Source: Pseudoalteromonas sp. 3D05 (GTDB taxonomy: Bacteria > Pseudomonadota > Gammaproteobacteria > Enterobacterales > Alteromonadaceae). Taken from it: a DNA stretch of 50,976 nt. A model generated the notes under the pieces. That model was given only the letters and a program-made list of their open reading frames with translations, was not told the DNA's origin and did no database searches. The DNA lies in the NCBI RefSeq assembly GCF_002723455.1, contig NZ_PDUS01000024.1, positions 763-51,738 on the forward strand, given 5' to 3'. Of the stretch, positions 35,401 through 43,147 are shown piece after piece (positions within the stretch are counted from its first letter, which is position 1; every line of letters begins with the position of its first letter). The translations under genes and the position numbers were made by a program.

Positions 35401-35856
35401 TACGGCTTCAACTGCGGCCCCTCTTCGCTGAACACGAACTAATTCATTTCCTTGAGCTGTTACCTCAATAATTCTGAGCTGCTCTATTGCTAAATTGTTT
35501 TCTATAAAACCGATAAAAATTGTTTCTATGCGCTCTTTCCATTGTTTATATGTTGTTCCATCATATGGGTCAACGCCTTCATTATAAAAAGCCCGAGGCA
35601 TGCCCGATATTGGGGGAGTCGTGTGCAGAAAACGAATATCCGCTTTTGCGCCCGAAATTGTTGAGTTAACGATTTGCTCTAAACGTTGACTCGTTTCTGT
35701 AAATTCATAATCCACCTGAGAAATCACGTCTTTTTCTATTTGTGACTCAAACAACAACACTGCAACTAAAAGTAAAGCCACAACAAAACCGGTTCCCCAG
35801 CGAAAAAAACGCTTTGACTTTATTGAACTCCTTTCTCTGTTTGCTAGAAAAACCAT
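32404..35856 (-). CDS. hybrid sensor histidine kinase with PAS, two receivers and HPt
   Basis: A 1150-residue membrane kinase. Order: TM1 (near 20-40), a long periplasmic Cache-like sensor region, TM2 (near 335), PAS, HisKA (ISNISHELKTSLNY, with Ser where Pro is usual), HATPase (GTGVGLSICKQL), a degenerate receiver, a canonical receiver (LIDCEMPILDG) and a C-terminal HPt (AHSLKGLSGEVGA). ATG 35856 is chosen over an ATG at 35895 because AAGGAAC lies just upstream and it avoids overlapping the previous gene. It follows the other kinase by 13 bases. The only HPt of the cluster is here. Confidence 0.88.
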   Translation of the reverse strand: MVFLANRERSSIKSKRFFRWGTGFVVALLLVAVLLFESQIEKDVISQVDYEFTETSQRLEQIVNSTISGAKADIRFLHTTPPISGMPRAFYNEGVDPYDGTTYKQWKERIETIFIGFIENNLAIEQLRIIEVTAQGNELVRVQRRGAAVEAVPDFSLQPKGDAAYFLPSSQLANGQIYLAPLSLNREFGELTFPYRPQLRFVLPIYSEQGKRFAFLIMNLNANALIESLKQALFNNSQLIISDSKGSFIYHPIESYRFSRDLAPNITWQNVYSQPPEYLNLYPLSEKDDKGEHYYVKSKKVQTRTSTKHNYIDISLLTSKKHVDSLINQKRLSTYSFLLIIVIFMSILLYIFYRNAIRSQMLADARKESSAIVDGSIDAIIGLNLSGQLTSLNFTAERLLSISRGTSIGRDSSEIALLDKLPIDSYINDLKDNKPQIKDERAVEIFAKAYHFAIAVSPVFTEEHQLSGLALIVRDISKEKEADIKVKRLNSELEAKVRKRTHALAHAKDQAVKNSDVKSAFISNISHELKTSLNYVTRTLSILQQEELPEKSQNLLTTTDQSIANLNLLIHDILDLSKIESGQLEFNLIAFNPQTLIERLVETSAVSAFDKGLDVYLDTRNLRCKSASADTLRLAQIVNNLISNAIKFTDQGFVKVSASSEDVNGKQIKLTVCIEDSGVGLDRHSLNSLSKLFNQADNSIEAASIGTGVGLSICKQLCQMMGGDIEVSSTLNKGSVFSFHVYIEGQSQHSSQDKKAYESTNTLVVNNNKHSREFIGELIESEGGHAELLQCNELDRAKRNHYDLVFLDMRDDSTNQLSSIIEQLTLKIPDIKIALLYKPSEPIPKAIKAKVIAISKPLTYRNLLKAIGYSQPMDKEPHDAASGPNEISQNVIQQIDGCSILIVDDNAINIDVACGVLEGLPLIIKIAENGVEALEALKASESTEHPISCILIDCEMPILDGYQTCLKIRSGQAGTLFKEIPIIAMTANASIDEKGKCLSVGMNDYVSKPFKTQVLQDTLIKWILSNYENDAQLSVQTESEASELWDREATLARLLNKEVLLNKICNMFIVTAPEKFVDLKKFISDKNYEEVRLCAHSLKGLSGEVGAKSLRQHFAEIEVQAKDKQLNVDKQLELIEEQLPKLIAQMGQYL

Positions 35857-35869
35857 CTTTGTTCCTTCT

Positions 35870-38140
35870 TTACGTTTTGTTGTTAAAACGAGCACACCAT
35901 CTCAATAACATGGCTTTTAAGCATTCGTAGTCGATTGGCTTAGCTAAAAAGTCGTTCATTCCAGCATCAAAACACTGTTGTTTGTCTTTTGCTAAAACAT
36001 TCGCCGTCAAAGCTATAATGGGTGTGTCATAATAATTTGGTATTTTTCTTATTTCCTTGGTAGCCTGAGGCCCGTCGAGAACAGGCATTTGCATGTCCAT
36101 TAAAATAAGATCATAGTCATATAATTCACACTGCTCAATTGCTTGCTTGCCGTCTCCTGCGAGAGTAATGGCAGTGATAGTAAGCTCATTCAACAATGCC
36201 TCAATAACAATTTGATTAATTTTGTTATCTTCAACAACTAAAACATGTAAGTGAGAAAAGTCTATTTCTTGCTCAAGGCTTTTGTCTTTAAATGTATTTA
36301 CTGGTGCAGCTAACTCCTCACCCAAATATGTATTTAATTCAAAATAAAACCGAGAGCCTTTACCCAGTTCACTCTCAACTTGTAAAGGCGCTTGCATGAT
36401 TCCTAGCAATTTACTGGTAATGGCAAGCCCTAGACCCGTGCCGCCAAACCTGCGTGTAATAGATGTATCTGCTTGGGAAAATGCCTCAAACAAGGTGTCT
36501 ATATTTTCTTTATCTATCCCGATACCCGTATCTGAAACATCAAAAAGCAATTTAACTCTGCCTTCATTGCCTAACTGAACACTAACATTTAGAGCAACGC
36601 TCCCTCTTTCAGTAAACTTAACTGCATTGCCTGTTAAATTAATCAGTACCTGTTTAAGCCGGGTTTCATCCCCTAAAAAAATGGTATTTTCTTCTTCAGT
36701 GTTAGATGACACAAATAAACTTACATTTTTGGTCATGACTTGATCACTAAATAAATGCCTCATTTCATCTAACAATTTATTCAAGTTGATAGGTTTACTT
36801 TCTAGCACTATTTTTTCTGCATCAATTTTACTTAAATCTAAAATATCATTAATAATGACAAGTAAGCTGCTACCAGATGATTGAATGATTTCGAGCATTC
36901 TGGCCTGTTTATCCGTCAAAGTTGTATTACTTAATTGCCTAGCCATCCCCAGAATACCGTTCATTGGGGTTCTGATTTCATGGCTCATATTTGCCAAAAA
37001 TTCTGATTTGACTTTAGAAGTATGCTCTGCAGCTTGTTTGGCACTTGCTAAGTCTTTGCTTAGTACTCTGAAACGATTAGCCGCTTGGGCTAATACACCT
37101 AGCTCATCACGACGTGATAGATCATTAATCGGTTCAGATAAATCGCCATTAAGAAAACATTGGAAACTTTTTGTAAGCCGTTTAATTGCATGAGCAATAT
37201 GGAAATGAAAAAACATGGTCAAAATAATCACATAAAAAATAATGCCAATACCAAGCAGCTGCAAAATACGCTCAGACCTAACGATCGTTGTTTCACCAAG
37301 GTCTTTGATTTGACTTAGACGTTGCAATAATTGCTCTCTGAGTGCATCTGCTAACGTGCTAAATTCTATCGCATCCCCTGCCATTACCACATTTACTAAG
37401 CTTAAGTAGTTGCGATTTGCCTGAACACTTTTATTAAATGTCTTTTGATAACTTTTTGCTAATTGTATATTTGATTCCAGCTGGGTACTTAGAGCTGACA
37501 TAGAAGAAATCTTAAAAGTAGATAGTTGCTTAAGAGAGCGCATTACACTTTGGCGTTTTGAGTAATCCTTTTTAGTTAAAAAAAGCTGTGCGTCATGGTG
37601 TAAAGCATGCCAAGTGTTTATCCTATTCAATATAACGAGCTTAGCATTTGTATTTGTAGTCTGCGCCTCTAGTTTTTTTAAATCAGCAATCGCATTAAGA
37701 TAAATACGTGGTAACTCCACAGACATTAACAACGTTTTTTGATTATACCGTTTCACTAAAACATTTAAATTATCACCGTACCTCAGTACCAGCTCAGACA
37801 AGCTATCAATATACAGCTGCTCGTTCGGGCCATAGTCATTCTTCTCTATCTTTTTTAAGCCTTGTTGAATACTTTGAAAGTTACCTTCTATTTTAGTAAA
37901 TACAGCGCTACTGCCAGATGAACCATATACAGAAATATCTCGCTGCATTTCGACAATATCTTTATTAATTCGTAATATACTAATGGCGTGATTACTTATA
38001 TTAGTAACCCCATCCATTGAGCTTTGAATTGTATTTAAGCGCCTATCCATTACAACATAGCTTATGCTCAACACAATAAAAACCAGTGCAAACGCAAACG
38101 CCATTTTGGCAGCAATAGAGCGTGAAACTAATTGCAACAC
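35870..38140 (-). CDS. hybrid sensor histidine kinase with HAMP and receiver
   Basis: A 756-residue kinase with TM1 (about 13-31), a mostly helical periplasmic domain (32-290) like helical-bundle chemosensors, TM2 (about 293-312), HAMP (to about 365), HisKA with H387 in FLANMSHEIRTPMNGILGM, HATPase (GTGLGLAITSKL) and one receiver (LILMDMQMPVLDG). It lacks an HPt, so phosphate probably passes to the HPt of the kinase 13 bases downstream. It starts 9 bases after a solute-binding protein gene, which suggests that protein presents a ligand to its sensor domain. Confidence 0.9.
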   Translation of the reverse strand: MLQLVSRSIAAKMAFAFALVFIVLSISYVVMDRRLNTIQSSMDGVTNISNHAISILRINKDIVEMQRDISVYGSSGSSAVFTKIEGNFQSIQQGLKKIEKNDYGPNEQLYIDSLSELVLRYGDNLNVLVKRYNQKTLLMSVELPRIYLNAIADLKKLEAQTTNTNAKLVILNRINTWHALHHDAQLFLTKKDYSKRQSVMRSLKQLSTFKISSMSALSTQLESNIQLAKSYQKTFNKSVQANRNYLSLVNVVMAGDAIEFSTLADALREQLLQRLSQIKDLGETTIVRSERILQLLGIGIIFYVIILTMFFHFHIAHAIKRLTKSFQCFLNGDLSEPINDLSRRDELGVLAQAANRFRVLSKDLASAKQAAEHTSKVKSEFLANMSHEIRTPMNGILGMARQLSNTTLTDKQARMLEIIQSSGSSLLVIINDILDLSKIDAEKIVLESKPINLNKLLDEMRHLFSDQVMTKNVSLFVSSNTEEENTIFLGDETRLKQVLINLTGNAVKFTERGSVALNVSVQLGNEGRVKLLFDVSDTGIGIDKENIDTLFEAFSQADTSITRRFGGTGLGLAITSKLLGIMQAPLQVESELGKGSRFYFELNTYLGEELAAPVNTFKDKSLEQEIDFSHLHVLVVEDNKINQIVIEALLNELTITAITLAGDGKQAIEQCELYDYDLILMDMQMPVLDGPQATKEIRKIPNYYDTPIIALTANVLAKDKQQCFDAGMNDFLAKPIDYECLKAMLLRWCARFNNKT

Positions 38141-38149
38141 GAGCTCTCC

Positions 38150-39418
38150 TTAAGCGTTCAACAGTTCATACCATTTGTCTAAACTGTAATCGTAGTTTTG
38201 CATCACAGTATTCCACACTGCAACATTAGAAAAACGCTTTTGATAACTGCCTCCATCGCGAAAATTCCCAGCTAAAACAGAGACCCTATCATCGGTTCCT
38301 TTAAGATCGATGGTAGCTTCTTTGCCTTCATACCAAAAATCCCACTCCGGTTTCGACATTAATGGCTGACTCCGTTCAGGGTTTGATATGTAATAGCCTT
38401 GGCGTGCAATAAATGCCCCTGGGTAACCTGACAGCCACCAGTTCATATATTTATATGCCGCTTCTTTCACTTCCTCTGTAACACTGGACGATAAACACAT
38501 GACACCATGCCATGCTCTATATCCTTCTTTAGGCGAGGCAAACACAACAGGGATCCCTTGCCCCCTGCAAGCACTGACGCCTGGCGAAAACATGCTCTGA
38601 ATGTTAACTCGACCTGTTTTCATAAAATCGACTGATTGCGGTACTGATGTCCAAAAGCCTGAAAAGTGGCCTTGTCTTTTTTTAGACAAAAGAATTTCAA
38701 ACAGCTTATCTAATTCTGTAATGGTCATATTACCGATGTCTTTAAACGTCATCAGTCCCTTTGCTTGCACAGCCAGTGCAGCATCAAATATGCCGATTGT
38801 TGGTGCATTGATCAATCCAACTTTGCCTTTGTTTGCATCATCTAATAACCATGCCCATGACTCTGAACCGTATGGCGTTCCCTGCTCAATAAAGCGTGTG
38901 TTGTAGCCAAACGAATCCACATTATGGACATAAGGCATAAAACTTATTTGCTTAGAAGGCGTACTTCCTAAAGAGTCATCACTTTGCACATAAAGAATTT
39001 TATTGGGGGCATCTCCTGCACCTAACTTAGCGGTAGGGTTAATTTTTCCTGTTTTTGTTAAATCATTCACCTCATCCCAATAAACAAGCCGCTCTGTTTC
39101 TATTGGCTGAATGGCCCCCGCTTGCCATAAAATATTAATTGAGTCAGACCATTGCTCATAAAGATCGAACGAATCAGGATCAGCTGCCGCTTTTTGCAAA
39201 ACAGCCGCACTGCCCATAGGAATAAACTCGATATTAATGCCCAACTCGCGCATTGCTCGCTGGCGAAGCTCTTCTTGCAACGTAACGTGGGTACCCATAA
39301 CCCTAAGGGTGACCATTTTTTTTGCAAATACGAATGGCGCTTTAAAAGCAAGGGTCGACACCGCAGCTCCGGCACCGATAGTACGAAGAAAGTGTCTTCG
39401 GTTAAAAGTGTAACTCAT
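38150..39418 (-). CDS. Tat-exported PotD-like solute-binding protein
   Basis: A 422-residue periplasmic protein of the spermidine/putrescine-type solute-binding family. The N-terminus has a twin-arginine signal, RRHFLRTIGAGAAVST, ending before about residue 33. Body motifs include DLYEQWSDSINILWQAGAIQ, MPYVHNVDSFGYNTRF and KYMNWWLSGYPGAFIARQGY. No ABC permease or ATPase is adjacent; instead it leads into two sensor kinases. A sensing role like NspS with MbaA in Vibrio cholerae is therefore more likely than transport. The ligand is not readable from sequence. Confidence 0.85.
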   Translation of the reverse strand: MSYTFNRRHFLRTIGAGAAVSTLAFKAPFVFAKKMVTLRVMGTHVTLQEELRQRAMRELGINIEFIPMGSAAVLQKAAADPDSFDLYEQWSDSINILWQAGAIQPIETERLVYWDEVNDLTKTGKINPTAKLGAGDAPNKILYVQSDDSLGSTPSKQISFMPYVHNVDSFGYNTRFIEQGTPYGSESWAWLLDDANKGKVGLINAPTIGIFDAALAVQAKGLMTFKDIGNMTITELDKLFEILLSKKRQGHFSGFWTSVPQSVDFMKTGRVNIQSMFSPGVSACRGQGIPVVFASPKEGYRAWHGVMCLSSSVTEEVKEAAYKYMNWWLSGYPGAFIARQGYYISNPERSQPLMSKPEWDFWYEGKEATIDLKGTDDRVSVLAGNFRDGGSYQKRFSNVAVWNTVMQNYDYSLDKWYELLNA

Positions 39419-39488
39419 AATCGTTCGTCCATAAATTTTCCTATGAGGTTAAGTGTAGCCTAAATAAACAAAAGTCTAGTAAATATAA

Positions 39489-40421
39489 CTACATATCTGA
39501 CACTTTTTTATAAAGTATAGACCGATTACGACCGGACCTCTTTGCCTCATACAAATGCTCATCTGCTGCTGATATCAATGCCCGTAAGTTCATTGCTGAT
39601 GGTGGATAACGAGTTATTCCTCCTATGCTTAATGTAACATGCTCATACACTGATTCACTGTGCGCTATATTCAAATCACAAAGTTGCGACATTATGTGAT
39701 CACTAATATGTTTCATTCCTGCGTATTCAGTGTCGGGCAAAACCACTAGAAACTCTTCTCCACCAAAGCGCACGGCCATATCTTGCGGCCGTTTTATTAC
39801 GTTCAATAATACTGTTGCAATTTCCTTAATACATTTGTCACCTTGGAGGTGCCCATATTTATCGTTGTAGAGCTTGAAAAAGTCAATATCTATCATCAAT
39901 ATGCTAAAAGGCGTTTTGTCGCGATCAGACAACCTTAGTGAATTCGCTACTTCTTGTTCTAGGTAATGGCGATTGTAGAGCCCGGTAAGAGAGTCTTTGT
40001 ATGTTAACTCGGTCAGTTTTTCTAAGCGAAGCTTATTTTCTATATGATTTCTAGTACGGTGAATGAGTGTTGATGCTATGACGGGTTTGCTAATAAAGTC
40101 AGTCCCCCCCGCTTCCCAGCATGCATTTTGCGAATCAACATCACTGCTGGATGTTATGAATATAATTGGGATATTCGCATAATCTGCACTTTGTCTTAAT
40201 TTTTTACATATTTCTAAGCCATTTATTTGCGGCAAATTTACATCAAGAATAATAAGATCAGGTTTACTTAATCGACAAAAGTCATCTATTTCTAGCCCAT
40301 TAGTTAACGTATCTACTTTAAAGTGTTCCTCTAAAACAGCCTCAAGCGTGACACGAATAATTTCATCATCATCGACGATTAGTACCCTACATTGAGAAAG
40401 TGGCTTTAAATTCAAAGGCAT
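39489..40421 (-). CDS. response-regulator diguanylate cyclase (REC-GGDEF)
   Basis: A 310-residue cytoplasmic protein that should make cyclic di-GMP when phosphorylated. The receiver (about 10-125) has D60 in LIILDVNLP and K112. The GGDEF domain has the active GGEEF at 220-224 and an RxxD inhibitory site at 211-214 (RPQD, five residues before). Its ATG overlaps the upstream stop (TAATG), so it is translationally coupled to the dual-domain protein. It is the likely output of the cluster's phosphorelay. Confidence 0.93.
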   Translation of the reverse strand: MPLNLKPLSQCRVLIVDDDEIIRVTLEAVLEEHFKVDTLTNGLEIDDFCRLSKPDLIILDVNLPQINGLEICKKLRQSADYANIPIIFITSSSDVDSQNACWEAGGTDFISKPVIASTLIHRTRNHIENKLRLEKLTELTYKDSLTGLYNRHYLEQEVANSLRLSDRDKTPFSILMIDIDFFKLYNDKYGHLQGDKCIKEIATVLLNVIKRPQDMAVRFGGEEFLVVLPDTEYAGMKHISDHIMSQLCDLNIAHSESVYEHVTLSIGGITRYPPSAMNLRALISAADEHLYEAKRSGRNRSILYKKVSDM

Positions 40422-42526
40422 TACTTTTTACCACTATATAAAGACGATAGTTGTTGAGTGATTTTATCAAAGGGCATTGGTTTCCCCATTAAAAAGCCTT
40501 GCCCTATCGCACATCCAAGCTCTTCCAGTTTACTTTTTTGCTCTGGAGTCTCAATACCCTCAGCCACAATATCGAGCTTGAGTGAATTCGCTAAATCTAC
40601 AATCGCGGTAACTATATCCAGTGACTGAGAATCACTGAGCATATCGCGCACAAATGATTGATCTATTTTAAGCACATCAAGTGGAAATAATCGTAAATAT
40701 GAAAGACTCGAATAACCAGTTCCAAAATCGTCCAAAGCGAGTGAAACGCCCATATCAGCAATTAACTTTAATTGGGTAATAGTTTGGTCATAGCTGTCAA
40801 TCAGGGCAGACTCCGTGACTTCTAGTTCTAGGTACCGACTCGGTAGGCTAGTTTTTTCTAATATTGATGCCACTGTATCCACTAACGTAGTGCTCATAAA
40901 CTGCTTAGCAGAAACATTAACTGCTACTTTTTTGGGGTAACCGCTGTCTAACCATTTTTTTGCAGCGATACAGCTTTTTTCAAGTACTTGCTCACCTAAA
41001 AGATATATAAGCCCAGACTCTTCAGCATACTCAATAAAATGAACCGGAGAAATAAACTCATCATCAGCTCCTTTTAACCTCACTAACGCTTCAGCACCAA
41101 TAATATCATCGGTTTTCAGGTCATATTTGGGTTGGTAGTGAACTTGCAAATCATTTGTTTCAAGTGCCTTGCGTAAATAATTCCCCACTTCTAAGCGTTT
41201 ATTCATTTCTTCTTGCAAATCATGGCTGAAGTAACAATAACTATTTGCTGCAATTTGCTTTGCTTTATACATAGCTGAATCAGCGTGGCGAAGAATCTCT
41301 TCTACGCTATTAGCATCATCTGGAAAAACACTGATCCCTAAGCTAGCTGAGAGAACGTGTTCTTCCCCTGCAACTCTAAAGGGCTTACCTATTACCTCTA
41401 ATACTTGGCTTATTAATGCTTCTATACTCGTAATATGTATACCGTGCGGAACAACTAATGCAAACTCATCTCCACCGACTCTGGCTACGGTAATGTCGTT
41501 GCAGGTAAATTTATCTAAGCTGTGCCCAATGTGGGCAATAATTTCATCACCTACATGGTGTCCCATCGCATCATTAATGTATTTAAACTTATCGAGATCC
41601 AATAATAATAAACTAACTTTACTTTTATTAAAGTTTGCCCTTGCCATGCTCTGTGTTAAACGATCATGAAGTAACACACGATTAGGCAAAGCGGTTAGCT
41701 GATCATGGTGTGATAAATATGTCATTTGTACCGACATTGCTAATGTTTCGCTGACATCCTGAAACACCATTACTGCACCACACTGTTTATTATTTTTATC
41801 CAGTATTGGGGCTGCACTATCCTCAACACGGTGCTCAATTCCTTGCTTGCTCACAAGTTGGGTATTTATTGCCATCGCCACAGCTCTATTTTCTCTAAGG
41901 GCTACTGTGAGAGGGTTTATGGATTTATTCTTTGTGGTTGCATCTTGAAGTACCATCACATCTTCAATATGACGACCTTTAGCTGATATTTGAGACCAAC
42001 CCGTTAAACGTTGTGCAACAGGGTTCAAATAGGTAATACAGGCGTTCTCATCCGTTGAAATTACACCATCAGCAATCGAGTCAATCGTAATCCTTAATTG
42101 TTCTTTTTCTGCTGCGAGTGCAGCTTTTGTAGCGCGAATAGCTTTATTTTGAACTAACAGATTAATGTGATTTTCAACCCTCATTCGACATAATGTTAAA
42201 TTTAAAGGTTTAGAAATAAAGTCTATTGCGCCTAGTGACAATGCTTCTTCTTCAATTGCAGGGTCGCTATGCGATGTAATAACAATAGTACGTATATCAC
42301 AAAATTTGGGCAACTCTTTGATCAGCCGTAATATATCGAAGCCACTTACCATCGGCATCTCTAAATCAAGTAAAAGTATATCAGGCTCAATATCTTTAAT
42401 TAGTTCGAGTGCCTTTTCGCTGTTATTGCAAGCATGTATTACACCCGCTAAAGCTAATGCCTCTTCTAACAATACAGTGTTGATAGGTTCATCATCTATT
42501 ATTAGTATTTTACATTGCTGTTCCAT
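40421..42526 (-). CDS. REC-PAS-GGDEF-EAL cyclic di-GMP protein
   Basis: A 701-residue cytoplasmic protein and first gene of the cluster. Order: receiver with D54, PAS (about 145-260), GGDEF (351-355 intact, no RxxD inhibitory site) and EAL (EAL 479-481; ELEVTES, DDFGTGYSSLSYL, LKIDQSF and AEGIE all present). Both domains look catalytically competent, so it could make or degrade cyclic di-GMP. GGAG precedes the ATG. A TTGCAC-16-GATAAT promoter lies 20 to 45 bases upstream. Confidence 0.93.
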   Translation of the reverse strand: MEQQCKILIIDDEPINTVLLEEALALAGVIHACNNSEKALELIKDIEPDILLLDLEMPMVSGFDILRLIKELPKFCDIRTIVITSHSDPAIEEEALSLGAIDFISKPLNLTLCRMRVENHINLLVQNKAIRATKAALAAEKEQLRITIDSIADGVISTDENACITYLNPVAQRLTGWSQISAKGRHIEDVMVLQDATTKNKSINPLTVALRENRAVAMAINTQLVSKQGIEHRVEDSAAPILDKNNKQCGAVMVFQDVSETLAMSVQMTYLSHHDQLTALPNRVLLHDRLTQSMARANFNKSKVSLLLLDLDKFKYINDAMGHHVGDEIIAHIGHSLDKFTCNDITVARVGGDEFALVVPHGIHITSIEALISQVLEVIGKPFRVAGEEHVLSASLGISVFPDDANSVEEILRHADSAMYKAKQIAANSYCYFSHDLQEEMNKRLEVGNYLRKALETNDLQVHYQPKYDLKTDDIIGAEALVRLKGADDEFISPVHFIEYAEESGLIYLLGEQVLEKSCIAAKKWLDSGYPKKVAVNVSAKQFMSTTLVDTVASILEKTSLPSRYLELEVTESALIDSYDQTITQLKLIADMGVSLALDDFGTGYSSLSYLRLFPLDVLKIDQSFVRDMLSDSQSLDIVTAIVDLANSLKLDIVAEGIETPEQKSKLEELGCAIGQGFLMGKPMPFDKITQQLSSLYSGKK

Positions 42527-43147
42527 TTATAGCTCCATCTACTATTATCAAAACAATAGGTTACTGTGCAAGTAAAACGAATAAACAAACCTATTTTTTA
42601 AACACGTTACCCATTTAAATTTAGGTCATTTTTACAGAAGGTCAATGTAAATGTCCACGTTTCTTAAACATGAAGAGACTATTAAATATGCGAAGTTATA
42701 AGCTAGAGTCTGTTTACCTTTTAAGGTTAAGTTTGCAGCAGTCTATTTGGTATTTAGGCAAGGCGGCGCTTATATGGCGTGGTTATTCCCATTAATAGGC
42801 AATAAAGCGGCATCAACGCTAAACAGGTAGATTTATTTTTTTGGCTAGCAAATTTACGGAGGTTTTAACACGGGAGTGTTTGAGTTTTCTTCTGTACATG
42901 TGAGTCAACTATCTGACCACTTGGTTTAAAACCAGACTATGCCACTTTATACTTCAATTTTAAGCAGTCTTTAAGTACAAATATGTCAACTTGGCTTTAT
43001 TGACCCGCGGCGGCGCAAGTGAAATTTAAGTTGGCATAAGATTGAAGTTTACTATGGCATAAAGTAAACAAATGTAAGCTCTATAAAGCCATTTAATAAA
43101 TCGATAAAATGACTCCTACCAGATCAGAAAATGTATTTCTATTCGTT
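42527..43147. other. long gene-free region with imperfect inverted repeat
   Basis: A 621-base stretch between two minus-strand genes. No convincing frame was found. Beyond the promoter of the signalling cluster, it holds an imperfect inverted repeat (42938-42961 and 43038-43061, 19 of 24 pairs) enclosing a GC-richer stretch CCCGCGGCGGCGC. It could be a decayed mobile element or a regulatory RNA region; neither is shown. Confidence 0.45.
42544..42575 (-). promoter_or_regulatory. promoter with inverted repeat for the signalling cluster
   Basis: On the minus strand TTGCAC (42566-42571) and GATAAT (42544-42549) are 16 bases apart. The -35 box lies inside TTACTTGCACAGTAA (42561-42575), a 5-bp inverted repeat with a 5-base spacer that could be an operator. 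Confidence 0.4.

Noticed and set aside
32404..35895. Upstream start at 35895 for the second kinase
   Set aside because: It would overlap the previous gene, and a strong ribosome site precedes the ATG at 35856.
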